A model generated the notes under the pieces. That model ran no database searches, was not told where the DNA came from, and was given only the letters and a program-made list of their open reading frames with translations. A stretch of 64,000 bases of DNA from a virus, in the IMG/VR virus record IMGVR_UViG_3300047489_000453, positions 62,001 through 126,000 of that record, one strand, 5' to 3'. Shown in pieces: positions 8,332 through 18,009 of the stretch; positions within the stretch are counted from its first letter, which is position 1; every line of letters begins with the position of its first letter. Position numbers and translations under genes: made by a program.

Positions 8332-9057
8332 ATGATAAAAATACCGCTGGTTATAAACAATAGAAACAGGTTTACATATCTTAAAGCCATGATTGACTGG
8401 TTTAAACCTGATCGAATGGCTGAGATAATAATATTAGACAACGACTCCACGTATGAGCCGCTTCTTGATTACTATAAAACATTGGATTGCCAGGTGGTTA
8501 AGCTTGGCAAGAACCTTGGACATACGGCTTTATACAGCTGGAATGGGCATCATAACTTTAAGAGTAAAAACTTCATCTATACAGACCCAGATCTGCTGCC
8601 TACTGAAACCTGTCCTAAAAACATAATACCGTACTTGATGTACCTTAAACATGAGCACTTCTTTAGCAACAAGATAGGAATAATGCTTGAGACCACAGAT
8701 TTGCCTGATCATTATAAGTACAAGAAAGATGTCTTAGAGCTTACTAAGCATTACTGCCACAATAGGCTAAAGACTTGCTTTATAAGCCACGTTGATACAA
8801 CGTTTGCCATGTACGACATTGATAACGTAGCAGGAAAAGAACACTTTCTAGGTAACTGTCTTTTGACCGACAGGCCTTATGTAATGAGGCACCTGCCATG
8901 GTACGAAGACAGTAATAACCTTTCAGAAGAACAGGTATATTACGCAGCCCATGCTGACGCTACTTTTACAAACTTTAGTAATAAAGTTGTTACAGTAGGT
9001 CAGTGGACAAGGCTTACTAGAAAGGACTTGATAGATGAGGGAAAGATAAAAGTCTAG
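8332..9057 (+). CDS. Family 2-like glycosyltransferase
   Basis: A 241-residue GT-A fold protein. The N-terminus IPLVINNRNRFTYLKAMIDW is the usual first strand and helix, IIILDNDST follows, NLGHTALYSW lies after it, and YTDPDLLP is the DxD-like site. The C-terminal part holds DATFTNF. It probably adds a sugar to a phage or host surface glycan. The ribosome site is weak. It ends 2 bases from the convergent methyltransferase gene. Confidence 0.75.
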   Translation: MIKIPLVINNRNRFTYLKAMIDWFKPDRMAEIIILDNDSTYEPLLDYYKTLDCQVVKLGKNLGHTALYSWNGHHNFKSKNFIYTDPDLLPTETCPKNIIPYLMYLKHEHFFSNKIGIMLETTDLPDHYKYKKDVLELTKHYCHNRLKTCFISHVDTTFAMYDIDNVAGKEHFLGNCLLTDRPYVMRHLPWYEDSNNLSEEQVYYAAHADATFTNFSNKVVTVGQWTRLTRKDLIDEGKIKV

Positions 9058-9059
9058 TA

Positions 9060-9830
9060 TCACTTACGCCTAACGGCATGTGCATAAACATAAGAGATAG
9101 ACATCTGAAATGAGCTTATCTCGTTATTGCTGTGCTTTCCGTAAAAAGCGTTAAGTCTATCAACTAATATCTTGTTCTTTTCAAAAAAAGTCTCAACAGG
9201 CGTATAAACCGGCTGCTTATATATTGGCATAAGGCCTGACCTAGTCATGTAGGCGTCGTAGGTATAAAGAGGATAAATTGCCCTTTGAACTGGGAGTATG
9301 TTGCCAAGCTCCCTATGCTCTTTATCGCTTAAAACCATGTGCGCGAACGCTTTGTTTATTCTTTTATAGATATGCCCGCCATGTCTTGCACAGATGGGGT
9401 GAAACCTGATATAGGCCATGCCGTCTTCTTTTAGCATAGTCCTTATCTTATACAGATCGAACACGGGGTCGTGAGAGTGATCAAACACATCGTTCATGAA
9501 AACAAAGTCATAAGGCCCGTAGGTCATGACCTTATTCCATCTTGTTGTCATGGTAGCTGGGTTTTCTTTCCAGAAATCATTCTCATAAAATACAGCATCA
9601 AAGCCTACTGACTCGGCCCCAAGCTCGCGGCAGAGCTTAACTAGATGGCCTGTTCCGCAGCCGTAATCTAATACTTTCTTGTTCTTTACGTCTTTCTTTA
9701 CCACCTCTCGTAAGAACAGCTCTGCATTAGCTTTATGACTGGCATCGCTTCCTTCTGCGTCGACTACTTCTTGCGGTAAAGCTTCAGGCCATTCTTTTGA
9801 CTCAAGCATCTCCATAACTTGTTTTAACAC
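9060..9830 (-). CDS. SAM-dependent methyltransferase (Methyltransf_23-like)
   Basis: A 256-residue class I methyltransferase. Motif I is KKVLDYGCGTGHLVKLC, then ESVGFDAVFY, and PYDFVFMNDVFDHSHDP is motif IV, a pattern typical of enzymes acting on sugars or quinones. The start is GTG with GGAAAGGG upstream, within the end of the PhoH gene; the two are translationally linked (gap 2 bases). The acceptor is unknown; the glycan genes around it suggest a sugar. Confidence 0.75.
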   Translation of the reverse strand: MLKQVMEMLESKEWPEALPQEVVDAEGSDASHKANAELFLREVVKKDVKNKKVLDYGCGTGHLVKLCRELGAESVGFDAVFYENDFWKENPATMTTRWNKVMTYGPYDFVFMNDVFDHSHDPVFDLYKIRTMLKEDGMAYIRFHPICARHGGHIYKRINKAFAHMVLSDKEHRELGNILPVQRAIYPLYTYDAYMTRSGLMPIYKQPVYTPVETFFEKNKILVDRLNAFYGKHSNNEISSFQMSISYVYAHAVRRK

Positions 9831-9832
9831 GA

Positions 9833-10489
9833 TCAGCCCTTTCCTTTTGACTCCGCCTTTTTAAGGGCATCCATTATTGACGCCAGAGACGGGTGCCTTA
9901 CTATCATGCCATCAGTAAATGTTACATAACCTATACAGTCTAATTCTTCAAGAGACTTTGCAAACCTGGCCAGAGCGTTATTGTTTCTAAGATCGCTTTG
10001 GTCAGGGTCGCCACAAATAATAAGCTTTCCGCCCTTGCCTAGTCTAGTGATAAAAGCTTTCAACTGCTCCCATGTGCAGTTCTGGGCTTCATCAAGAATG
10101 GCTACGCAATCATCGAAGGTCCTACCTCTGATCATAGCCAGAGGGACGATCTCCATGGTCTTTATTATCTCTTGAGGCGAGACAGTAGTTATGCGCCTGA
10201 GCACGTCCTCTACTGGAGCTATCCACGGCCCCATCTTTCTGTTTACATCGCCTGGAAGAAATCCAAGCTTTTCGCCGCACTCTACGGTAGGCCTTGTGAG
10301 TATTATTCTATGGCATTTGTTGTTTAGAAATGATGTTATGGCAAGTTTTACAGCTTGATGGGTCTTGCCTGTTCCGGCAGGCCCTATAAAGAAAAGAACG
10401 TCTTTTTTTGGAAATATAGACTCTGACTCTCTCTGCGCCTCGTTAATGGGTAAAAGTACTGGGTTAAGGTCCTTTGGCATTTTTGCCAT
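9833..10489 (-). CDS. phoH: PhoH-like P-loop ATPase
   Basis: A 218-residue PhoH-family NTPase, the SF1-like core without extra domains, as is common in phages. Walker A is GPAGTGKT (about residues 37-44), TRPTVECGEKLGFLPGD is the family signature, CVAILDEAQNCT is Walker B, and GDPDQSDL is the sensor motif. Proposed to be an RNA-linked ATPase or helicase, but the phage role is not settled. The start has GGAG seven bases upstream. A CCGGG/CCCGG hairpin and a palindrome copy lie in the leader. Confidence 0.9.
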   Translation of the reverse strand: MAKMPKDLNPVLLPINEAQRESESIFPKKDVLFFIGPAGTGKTHQAVKLAITSFLNNKCHRIILTRPTVECGEKLGFLPGDVNRKMGPWIAPVEDVLRRITTVSPQEIIKTMEIVPLAMIRGRTFDDCVAILDEAQNCTWEQLKAFITRLGKGGKLIICGDPDQSDLRNNNALARFAKSLEELDCIGYVTFTDGMIVRHPSLASIMDALKKAESKGKG

Positions 10490-10527
10490 TTTATCTCCAA
10501 CCGGGAAAGGCCCGGCATTTAGTAATT

Positions 10528-10543
10528 ATGGAAACGTCTCCAC
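10528..10543. repeat. 16-bp palindromic site, copy 2 (ATGGAAACGTCTCCAC)
   Basis: Two mismatches from the perfect site. It is intergenic, upstream of the PhoH gene and next to a CATAATTA promoter-like box on the minus strand. Confidence 0.65.
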
Positions 10544-10546
10544 TAT

Positions 10547-11140
10547 CTAACGCTGCTTGACCTCCTTCATAAAAGGAGCGTCGTCTATACGGATTAGGGC
10601 AACATTTTGTATGACAGACTCGTAAACAGGTTTTGTGTTCTTCCATATGACTAATCCAAACCTGTCATATTTCTTTCCTGTTTTATCTTTATCGTGCCAC
10701 CTGGATTCAAGCTCCGCCCACGGTATATAGCCTCGACAGTCATCCAAGGCTGGGTCCTCGAAGTACACGTTGTTAGAGTCGTAATCTATGGCTATTACGT
10801 AGTGTCCACTGTCACCTTCAAGCTCTGCTTGAGTGGAAGCCCACGCCTGCACTGTTATTATTACTGGTCGACCTGAGTCTAGATAACTTATAAGTTCAGA
10901 GTCAGACATGTCTTCATGCCATATCGTCTCAAAGCCACGTGACATGGCCGCTTGTTGAAGCTTATCCGGGCTTGTACCGCCTATTGGATCGGAATTAAGC
11001 TCCTCAGCTAGATTAAACTCGCTTTCAATACAGCCCCAGTAGTTAAACACGGAGCTTAAGACAGCTGGACCACAGGTATGGCTGCGCTGCTGCCTTATGT
11101 CTGGTAGGGGTATTCTATTTCCTCGCAGAGTCCTTATCAT
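10547..11140 (-). CDS. C39-like cysteine peptidase
   Basis: A 197-residue papain-fold protein. The catalytic Cys23 lies in SHTCGPAVLSSVFNYWG, His113 in GHYVIAIDYD and Asp129 in FEDPAL, the order and spacing of the Peptidase_C39_2 family. It has no signal peptide and no transport domain. It could process a virion protein (for example the leader-bearing proteins encoded just downstream) or cut a host protein. The gene stands alone after about 120 bases of leader with inverted repeats (AACTTAC/GTAAGTT). Confidence 0.75.
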   Translation of the reverse strand: MIRTLRGNRIPLPDIRQQRSHTCGPAVLSSVFNYWGCIESEFNLAEELNSDPIGGTSPDKLQQAAMSRGFETIWHEDMSDSELISYLDSGRPVIITVQAWASTQAELEGDSGHYVIAIDYDSNNVYFEDPALDDCRGYIPWAELESRWHDKDKTGKKYDRFGLVIWKNTKPVYESVIQNVALIRIDDAPFMKEVKQR

Positions 11141-11262
11141 GGTGGGCTCCCTGCAAGTTAAGGTTTAAGATGTAATAACGAACTACTAATATCCTACCCG
11201 ATTAGTAGTACGGATTAAAGAATTATGGTAAAAAATGACGTAAGTTATTAATTTACAACAAC

Positions 11263-13164
11263 TTACATATAGTTAAGGCTGTTCCTATAGGGCCCAGTTT
11301 GACTCATATAACCCTGGTTCATGGCGGCAGTGACTGGATTACCTTGCTGCTGGGCGCTTGAGGCGCCTCCGCCCATCAATCGACTAATAGCGGCTCCGCC
11401 TAGCAAGCCTCCGCCTGCTAATAGAGCCCATTTGGCCCATGGGTTATTTTGAAAAAATTCTAATGCTGGAAGCGTGTATCCTGCAGCCATTCTACGGCCT
11501 TCACTTTGAGCCGCTAGCGACGAGCCATAATTGCCTAGCCCTTTAACTAACGGCGTTACGGGGCCTTTGAATCGATCGGCTACTGCTTTTGAAGTTTCGT
11601 ATAACGAGCTCAAAGGAGAGGTCTTCAAACCAGTTGCGTATTGTACAGCTTCTAATGGATTCTCCTTAGCCCATTGAACTTTTGCTGCGTCAAAGCTTTT
11701 TGAGGTTCTGTCTACAAAATTGTTAAAGCCTTGGCGCATGTTAGTAAAATTAGGCCTATTAACGTCCTCCCTTACTCTGTTCATTGCTTCTTCGTTGCCA
11801 AACAATCCTCTAGCGGCGTCATATACGCCAGCCCCTGCCCCTCTTAAAGCATTAGTAGTTGCTGGGCTTCTTACGGTATCAACAAAACTAGGTTTTTGCG
11901 GCTGGGCTGCGCCACTATTAGACGAAGACGTTAAGCCTCCAACTATTGGACCGAATGCCGCAGTGCCTGCAGAGCCTGCAGGGCCTGAAAGCGAGTCGGC
12001 TGTGGCGCCTAGAACATTCTTGGCCCCTGTGTAAGTTTGCTTAAAAGCATCAGACATAGGCCCCGCTGCATTAGATAACTGTTTTTGCAGTGGTTTGTAC
12101 TTACGATAAGCCGCAATAGCGCTTGGTGAATATCGGCGCTTACTTGCATTATCTACAATACCCTTGCCTATCGAATTGGCTCCTTGCCAAATAGATTTTG
12201 CCGCATCTAGTGGGTTAGACGGCTTACCGGCTCCCTGAGCGGCGACGTCTTGTATGGCTTTTAGCTTGTCTTTGTCAAAAGGCTGGCCTAGAGAGCTAAA
12301 GTCAAAGTTAGGCCTAGCAGAAGTGTCAGCCGCTGATTTTAGAAGGTTTAAAAGCTCTGATCTTTTTCCAAACATAGATCCGCCGGTAGGGTTCACGCCA
12401 AACGTGCTTCTAGTTGCGCCTATTAGAGCCTTTCTGGCTGACGAGGCCCGTAGCTTCTTGCTAAGAGGCATGACACCGGCTCCAGGAGATGACTTTCTAG
12501 CTCTAGGCAATCCATCAGATGGATCGAAGTTAACTACGCCATCTTTAGAATCACCTGCACCCCTATTAGGACTGGTTACTACTTCGGCTAGTTTTTGCAG
12601 ATTGGCATCTTTAGACCATAAGCTAATAAGCCTGCTCATGGCTTTCTTTTCTCCGTTTTCTTCCATTTTTTCTAGTTTTTTGTAATAGTCTTTGTCGTCA
12701 GTTAAATGATCCATGGCTATTTCTTTAGCCAGGTCTTTATTAACAGTGTGCTCTCTTTCGTGATCGGCCCCCATCTGAAGCGACTTAGCCGGGAAGTCGC
12801 ACGGCCTCTTATCGTCAGCTGCGCCGCCAGGAACTATATCCTGGCTAGATCTAGCTTTAGGCTTGCTATTCTCAGTGTCGCTACCATCCAGGCAGCTACC
12901 TGAGCTACTTTGGTCAGTGCTTTCGGGGTTTAACTTTTTTTTTAAAGCTTTGGTAGCCTCACTCATAGCTTCAGCAAGCTTGCTTATGGCGTTTGCTGCC
13001 TTATCTGCTGGCTTTGAATCTTTTGATTTGCCGTCTGCTACGTGCTCTGGAAGCTTTTCGTCTTTTGTTTCTTTGGCCCACTCGTCACAATTCCAAGAGC
13101 CAGCCTCTCCTTTCTCTTTCAAAGCATAGCATAGTCTACGTTGTGCTTCTGATTTAAACGGCAT
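11263..13164 (-). CDS. Large probable virion-associated protein (633 aa)
   Basis: The beginning PFKSEAQRRLCYALKEKG is a motif found at the start of many uncharacterised tailed-phage proteins. The middle is low-complexity, rich in Ala, Ser, Gly and Asn with many lysines, and probably flexible. Near the C-terminus WALLAGGGLLGGAAISRLMGG is a glycine-rich hydrophobic segment, as in its neighbours. The start has TAGGAG seven bases upstream. The company of the leader-bearing proteins at 17-25 kb suggests an internal or ejected virion protein; this is inference. Confidence 0.65.
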   Translation of the reverse strand: MPFKSEAQRRLCYALKEKGEAGSWNCDEWAKETKDEKLPEHVADGKSKDSKPADKAANAISKLAEAMSEATKALKKKLNPESTDQSSSGSCLDGSDTENSKPKARSSQDIVPGGAADDKRPCDFPAKSLQMGADHEREHTVNKDLAKEIAMDHLTDDKDYYKKLEKMEENGEKKAMSRLISLWSKDANLQKLAEVVTSPNRGAGDSKDGVVNFDPSDGLPRARKSSPGAGVMPLSKKLRASSARKALIGATRSTFGVNPTGGSMFGKRSELLNLLKSAADTSARPNFDFSSLGQPFDKDKLKAIQDVAAQGAGKPSNPLDAAKSIWQGANSIGKGIVDNASKRRYSPSAIAAYRKYKPLQKQLSNAAGPMSDAFKQTYTGAKNVLGATADSLSGPAGSAGTAAFGPIVGGLTSSSNSGAAQPQKPSFVDTVRSPATTNALRGAGAGVYDAARGLFGNEEAMNRVREDVNRPNFTNMRQGFNNFVDRTSKSFDAAKVQWAKENPLEAVQYATGLKTSPLSSLYETSKAVADRFKGPVTPLVKGLGNYGSSLAAQSEGRRMAAGYTLPALEFFQNNPWAKWALLAGGGLLGGAAISRLMGGGASSAQQQGNPVTAAMNQGYMSQTGPYRNSLNYM

Positions 13165-13221
13165 TGCTCGACTCCTAAAATTTATTGCATTAAAAATTCT
13201 AGCAAACTGCAGAGGCAGGCG

Positions 13222-13956
13222 CTATAGGTTATTTAGATTGAAAAACTTTCGATATCTAGCGGCCTTAGCCTGGGTTCCAGTGTAAGTTACTCCTTTGTCG
13301 GTGAAGTCCGTAGCTGGATAATACCCAAACAAATTGTTTTTTGGCACTATGTTTGATTTAAACTTTGCCAGCAGGCCCTCATCTAATATTGCAAAGTTCT
13401 TATTGCAGTAGTTCATAACTTCTAAGTCTAAGCACCACATAAGCTTAGATGGTTTTAATAAGTCGCTTGCAACTTGATTTACCGTGCTTACGACATCTTT
13501 TCTAAAGAAATTTACCATCATGTTTTTAGGCCTGGTCTTATCTACAAAGACCCTTGGCAGCCTGTACTGGTGATACTTACTAAAGATGTCGTTTATTCTT
13601 TTAATGTCTGGCTTTTTTATAGCAACAACGTCTACGTCAGTCAGCCCGACGTGGTCATCTACGACAGGCATTGAAAGCCACCTGCTTAGCGCGTAGTAGC
13701 CGTAGCAAGCTTTAGGTCTTTTATCCTTTTCTGGCAGCTCTATCTGTGAGAAGTTTGCGTTTATTTCTTCAAAAGTTATTGGGTCGTGGGTAATAAGTAT
13801 GTCATTGTCTGAGCAGTACTTGTCTACAGATTTATTCTTAGGGCCTACAAACCTTAAAGAAAATCTGGCGTTTGGCCAAAACTTCTTTATAGAAGTGTGC
13901 CAATTTAGAAAAAACAAATCAAAATATACCTGCTCTGCTGCAGTGTGAAATATCAT
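13222..13956 (-). CDS. Glycosyltransferase-like protein (GT8-like)
   Basis: A 244-residue protein of GT-A type. YGYYALSRWL, then VGLTDVDVVAIKKP with a DxD-like pair, match transferases that read a nucleotide sugar. Its start codon overlaps the stop of the FkbM gene (ATGA), so the two are translated together. It belongs to the glycan block of 13-17 kb. Confidence 0.6.
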   Translation of the reverse strand: MIFHTAAEQVYFDLFFLNWHTSIKKFWPNARFSLRFVGPKNKSVDKYCSDNDILITHDPITFEEINANFSQIELPEKDKRPKACYGYYALSRWLSMPVVDDHVGLTDVDVVAIKKPDIKRINDIFSKYHQYRLPRVFVDKTRPKNMMVNFFRKDVVSTVNQVASDLLKPSKLMWCLDLEVMNYCNKNFAILDEGLLAKFKSNIVPKNNLFGYYPATDFTDKGVTYTGTQAKAARYRKFFNLNNL

Positions 13957-14579
13957 GAAGGGATATAAATCCTCTCGTGCATTATTGATTCATATTTTGT
14001 GTAGTTTCTTTGAGCAAGCCAAGACTCTATGTCTGCGTCTTTAAACCCAAACCTTTCACCGTGGCTCATCCATTCCAAGGCAATTACTGGTCTATATTTC
14101 TCTATGGTAACAGCCGAGCCTCTTAGAGCAGGAAGCTCCCAGCCTTCTATATCGAAATGGATTAAGTCGCAGCCTTCAAGCCCCAGGTCGTCTACCATTA
14201 GAGTGGGTATAAGACCGGTAGTCTCAGGTATTATTGAATAACATCCGATGTTCTTTTTGCTGTTGGTCAGGGCTACGAGCTGCCTGCAGTCTCCTATGCA
14301 CGCCTGCTGCTTAAAAACATTAGCAGCAGAGGCGTTTAAGGTAAGGCAATAAAAATTAAGATTGTCGGGCTCAAATGTATAAACGGACTTAAATATGTTT
14401 CCGTAAAGCTTAGGATAAAAGCCGCAGTTACCGCCGGCTTGTACAGCTACATTTTTATTTTTGCAGTGTGACGAGATTATTGACGGTAAGTCTTTTTCTC
14501 TTTGAAGCCAAGGCCAGCATTTCATGTCTTTAGAGGGCCAGTACCAGCCGTCTTTTAAAATAACTTCTTTTTTTAGCAT
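13953..14579 (-). CDS. FkbM-family methyltransferase
   Basis: A 208-residue class I methyltransferase. VAVQAGGNCGFYPK is motif I, TFEPDNLNFYCLTLN is the FkbM signature after strand 2, and DLIHFDIEGWELPALRGS is motif IV. FkbM enzymes in surface-polysaccharide clusters O-methylate sugars. It follows the GT9 gene and is coupled by an ATGA overlap to the next transferase. Confidence 0.85.
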   Translation of the reverse strand: MLKKEVILKDGWYWPSKDMKCWPWLQREKDLPSIISSHCKNKNVAVQAGGNCGFYPKLYGNIFKSVYTFEPDNLNFYCLTLNASAANVFKQQACIGDCRQLVALTNSKKNIGCYSIIPETTGLIPTLMVDDLGLEGCDLIHFDIEGWELPALRGSAVTIEKYRPVIALEWMSHGERFGFKDADIESWLAQRNYTKYESIMHERIYIPS

Positions 14580-14604
14580 TTATGTGGCCTCTTGAGTTTT
14601 CTGA

Positions 14605-15381
14605 TTATACCTTACCGGCTTTCAGGGCGTATACCCAATCTCTTATGATTTCAGGAGTTATTCTGTTCATTGCCGCCGTACAGTGCGAACACTTTATCTT
14701 CATTCCACAGGGCGTACCACCTGTGAATATGTTTACGTGGATTGGGTATCCAGTCTGAACTGGGGATATGTAGCCGCCAAATATTACCACCGCTTTCTTA
14801 TTTACAGCAGCAGCCGCATGGTGCAGCCCTCCTTCCGGTAGAACGCATAGCGCTATATTTGATATCAAGGAGGCGGCATGCCTAAAGCTCGGTGGCTGTA
14901 TTACATTTATACCTTTTATCTTTTTGTATTCTGGTTTTGAGATCTGTACCCAATTGACATCTGGCGCCAGGCTTACTAGCTTTTCCCAGTTAGGCCAGCC
15001 CCAATCTTTGTTTACAGTGGCTATTTGTTTTAAGTTTGGCTCTATTATTACAGCGTCTCTACCTATCTTGCCTGCATTATCAATACCGTACTTAATCTCC
15101 TCGTCTGTAAAGAAAAACTCTCCAACAGAAGGACCGACGTTGGTCCACGTCCTTTTTTCTTTTGTCTCACTGGCCCTATATCTTCTTCCTGCGTTTGCGC
15201 CTATCCAGTGTACAAGTGCGCCCCTTTTGACTTCTTCAATGGTTGCCATATTAGGATTATTGAAAAATACTTCCGACCATCTCTGGCGGTTTTTATCCAT
15301 TTTTACGGCAATTTTACGATTAATGGTCTTGGCGAGTATTTTTACCTCACCAGTAACCATAAGGTCGTCACCTAGCCCCAT
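14605..15381 (-). CDS. Family 9 glycosyltransferase (heptosyltransferase-like)
   Basis: A 258-residue GT-B protein. The C-terminal half holds the family pattern SLISNIALCVLPEGGLHHAA and KKAVVIFGGYISPVQTGY, where heptosyltransferases bind the sugar nucleotide. It is shorter than bacterial enzymes (about 320-350), and the N-terminal domain begins MGLGDDLMVTG. The start has AAAGGA seven bases upstream. A cysteine pair at the C-terminus (KCSHC) could bind metal. Confidence 0.75.
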   Translation of the reverse strand: MGLGDDLMVTGEVKILAKTINRKIAVKMDKNRQRWSEVFFNNPNMATIEEVKRGALVHWIGANAGRRYRASETKEKRTWTNVGPSVGEFFFTDEEIKYGIDNAGKIGRDAVIIEPNLKQIATVNKDWGWPNWEKLVSLAPDVNWVQISKPEYKKIKGINVIQPPSFRHAASLISNIALCVLPEGGLHHAAAAVNKKAVVIFGGYISPVQTGYPIHVNIFTGGTPCGMKIKCSHCTAAMNRITPEIIRDWVYALKAGKV

Positions 15382-15392
15382 GACTCATTCCT

Positions 15393-17216
15393 TTACATTT
15401 TCATACGAAATTTTTTATACCATACGGCGAACATAACTATAGTGAATAGCTCTTTTTGGGCATTTAGCCCAGGTCCGGCTGACGGCTTGCCGCTTGCCTT
15501 TTTAGGACCGATATGGTTTACATTATTTAAATATTTGTTGTCTATATCTGCGGAGTTTATTTCGAATATTTCCATTATTTCCCGGTCACTAAGAATATCT
15601 CTGAAATAAGCCCTTATAGGTGAATTCTTCTTGGCCGGGTAGGCCTGAGTGCCGATTACCCAATCGTCAGTAGGAGCCCTCCAGCCTGTCTTGTTTTTAG
15701 TTGTTATAAACTCTGGGAGCTTTGAGTTGTAAGCAAGCCTTAGTAAGTTTTTATTGCACTGATCCCATCTTAGCTTGGAATGCTTTGGAGCGGCTTTTAG
15801 GTTTCCAGGTATACTTCTAGCAAAGTTTTTAAAAACATTACACATCATTGGAAACCTGGCTTCCATTCCAAAGGCCATTCCCAACTTGTCGTTTCTTACT
15901 AAAAAATCCTCACTTAAAGTGTGGAGGCTCTCTATGTACATTATGTCATTAAGATTATTACCAGTCAGGCCGCCTTTTGGAATCCACGACATAAGATACT
16001 CGTGCTGATCTTTGTTTGTAAGCGCCTTTGCTGGATCTAATAGTTTTCTGTGGTGTAGCCTAAGGCTGTCAAGCCTGTCATTAAAAGTGGCATGATTAAA
16101 GTAGTGCTTGTACCCGGCTAGCAGTTCGTCTCCTCCGTCACCGCTCAATGTGACTATTACGCCGTTGTCGCGCAGAAACTTATTAGTGGCGTAATAAGCC
16201 GAGTAACTTTTACCCTGCCTAGGCTCTTCAAGGGCCAGAACCGCAGACTCAAGATTGTCCAGCCAAGCCTGTTCGTTTATTTTTATTTCTTTATGGTCAG
16301 AGCCATAAAGCTCTGCAAGCTGCTTGGCTAAGACGGCATCCTCGTTATGGTTGCACTTTTTATGCGGAATATCAAATTTTGTGGAAAAGGTATGGGCGCT
16401 TATACCAAGTGATTTTGACATTTCGTAAAGAACAGACGAGCTGTCCATGCCGCCGCTAAGAAACAAGCCTACCTGCCTGCGCCCCATAAGTGTCATACTT
16501 ACGGCTTGTTTAAGCTTATCGTGAAGTAGAAGCGGAATGTCTTCTTCGTTCGAAGTAAATGGGTCTATCGGCCTGTTATTAATATTACTGCTATATTTGA
16601 CTCCTGTTCTTATATCCAGCTCTATAATTTCACCGGGTACAAGCCTGCTTATATTCTTGAAGCACGTTATTGGCCCGGCCGTCAGGCCTGAATAATAGAA
16701 GTGCTTGAACCCGTCTATGGACACTTTTCTCTCAAACCCAAGCTCAAGTAAGCTTGCCACCTCTGACGAGAATGCGAGTTTATTTTTTAGATATCCATAG
16801 AATAAAGGCTTGGCTCCGTTACTATCCCTTGCCAGTAGCAGCTTCTTTGATTTCTTATTATAAATAGCCACGGCAAACATACCGTCGCACTCGTATAAAA
16901 AGTCTTTTCCAAACTTTTCATACCCTTTGATTAAAACTTCGGTGTCTGTATCAGACACGAAGTCGCCGCCTATCTTAGCTCTAAGGGATTTGTAGTTATA
17001 GATTTCGCCGTTGTATACCATGACACTTGATTCAGTGTGCCATGGCTGGCTTGATTGTGGAGGCGTATCCACTATTGATAAAAGATTATGCCCCAAGGTT
17101 ATAAAGTCGTCGCCCCATATACCTTCGCCGTCTGGGCCTCTGTGTCTTGCTTTTTTAACCATGGCCGGCATGGCGCCGGTGTCATCTTTCCAACAAAATC
17201 CATGAATACCGCACAT
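15393..17216 (-). CDS. asnB: Asparagine synthetase B (glutamine-hydrolysing)
   Basis: A full-length 607-residue enzyme that makes an amide from a carboxylate using glutamine and ATP. The mature nucleophile Cys2 (MCGIHGF) fixes the start. The glutaminase domain has HRGPDGEG, MVYNGEIYNY and SDTDTEVL. The synthetase domain has the PP-loop FLSGGMDSS at about residue 255, and TLSGDGGDELLAGY. In polysaccharide clusters such enzymes often amidate sugars rather than make free asparagine. Its place between GT9 and leader-bearing proteins fits glycan modification. A diverged copy of the 16-bp palindrome (two mismatches) lies at 17057-17072. Confidence 0.92.
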   Translation of the reverse strand: MCGIHGFCWKDDTGAMPAMVKKARHRGPDGEGIWGDDFITLGHNLLSIVDTPPQSSQPWHTESSVMVYNGEIYNYKSLRAKIGGDFVSDTDTEVLIKGYEKFGKDFLYECDGMFAVAIYNKKSKKLLLARDSNGAKPLFYGYLKNKLAFSSEVASLLELGFERKVSIDGFKHFYYSGLTAGPITCFKNISRLVPGEIIELDIRTGVKYSSNINNRPIDPFTSNEEDIPLLLHDKLKQAVSMTLMGRRQVGLFLSGGMDSSSVLYEMSKSLGISAHTFSTKFDIPHKKCNHNEDAVLAKQLAELYGSDHKEIKINEQAWLDNLESAVLALEEPRQGKSYSAYYATNKFLRDNGVIVTLSGDGGDELLAGYKHYFNHATFNDRLDSLRLHHRKLLDPAKALTNKDQHEYLMSWIPKGGLTGNNLNDIMYIESLHTLSEDFLVRNDKLGMAFGMEARFPMMCNVFKNFARSIPGNLKAAPKHSKLRWDQCNKNLLRLAYNSKLPEFITTKNKTGWRAPTDDWVIGTQAYPAKKNSPIRAYFRDILSDREIMEIFEINSADIDNKYLNNVNHIGPKKASGKPSAGPGLNAQKELFTIVMFAVWYKKFRMKM

Positions 17217-17269
17217 ACGATTCTACTCCATCGTAATTATTTTTACGCTAGTAGGTATGTATTGCACAG

Positions 17270-17983
17270 TTATTTGGGTGGTTGGTAGTTAGGGCTTAAA
17301 ACGCCGCTTCTATATAAATTATACAGGTGGTACGGCAAAACAGGGGCGGCCGGCGCTGGGTGCATTCCAGCGCCGTGAGCTATAGCATCGGCGGTGGTGT
17401 GACCGGCTAAGTGCCCCAAAGCTTTAGGAGCATGCTGAACTGCTAGATTTGAAGCTGTATGGCCTACGGTACTGGCAAGATGAGGCTGAGCTGCCTGTGC
17501 CGCAGGTGCGAGAATCTTGCCTCCATAATAACCTGCTGTGCGGCTAGCCCCTGATATTCCTAAAGTTGACGCCATCGTATTAAAAGCGTGCTGGTCTTGC
17601 TCGCTTTTTTGCCTAAATTTTTCGGCCTCTAGCCCTTTAGTAGGGAAGCTTTTTTGCTCCCCAAGCCTTGCAGTTTCTTTAAGCCTTTCCAGGTCTTGCT
17701 GCTTAGTAGTCAGGCCTTTATGGCTAAGATAGTCACTGGCTTGCTGCTGCATAGTAGGAGCTTGCCTGGACGCCCACAGCTCATTTAGCGTAGGGTTTTT
17801 AGATGGACTAAAGGAGCGATCTGGAGGAACAGGAAGCGGTCGACCTCTACCGTCTAAAGGTCTTATACGGTCAGGGCTATTATACGGCTGAGGGGATTGG
17901 CCGCCTGGCGCTACCGGTTGATTGCCTGCGGCAATTTTTCCCATAAGCTTGCCAAAGTTTTCCGCTCTTCGAATATTAATCAT
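17270..17983 (-). CDS. Leader-bearing probable internal virion protein (237 aa)
   Basis: It begins with the shared leader (INIRRAENFGKLMGKIAAG). The rest is rich in Pro, Gln, Ala and His: residues 25-80 are a proline-rich linker, 85-125 a charged helix, and 130-225 an alanine- and glycine-rich region. No enzyme motif. Other copies of the leader start at 18636, 19717, 20622, 21196, 23582 and 25282. It is the last gene of this run. Confidence 0.65.
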   Translation of the reverse strand: MINIRRAENFGKLMGKIAAGNQPVAPGGQSPQPYNSPDRIRPLDGRGRPLPVPPDRSFSPSKNPTLNELWASRQAPTMQQQASDYLSHKGLTTKQQDLERLKETARLGEQKSFPTKGLEAEKFRQKSEQDQHAFNTMASTLGISGASRTAGYYGGKILAPAAQAAQPHLASTVGHTASNLAVQHAPKALGHLAGHTTADAIAHGAGMHPAPAAPVLPYHLYNLYRSGVLSPNYQPPK

Positions 17984-18009
17984 GTATCACCTGTAAGTAT
18001 TGTATAATT

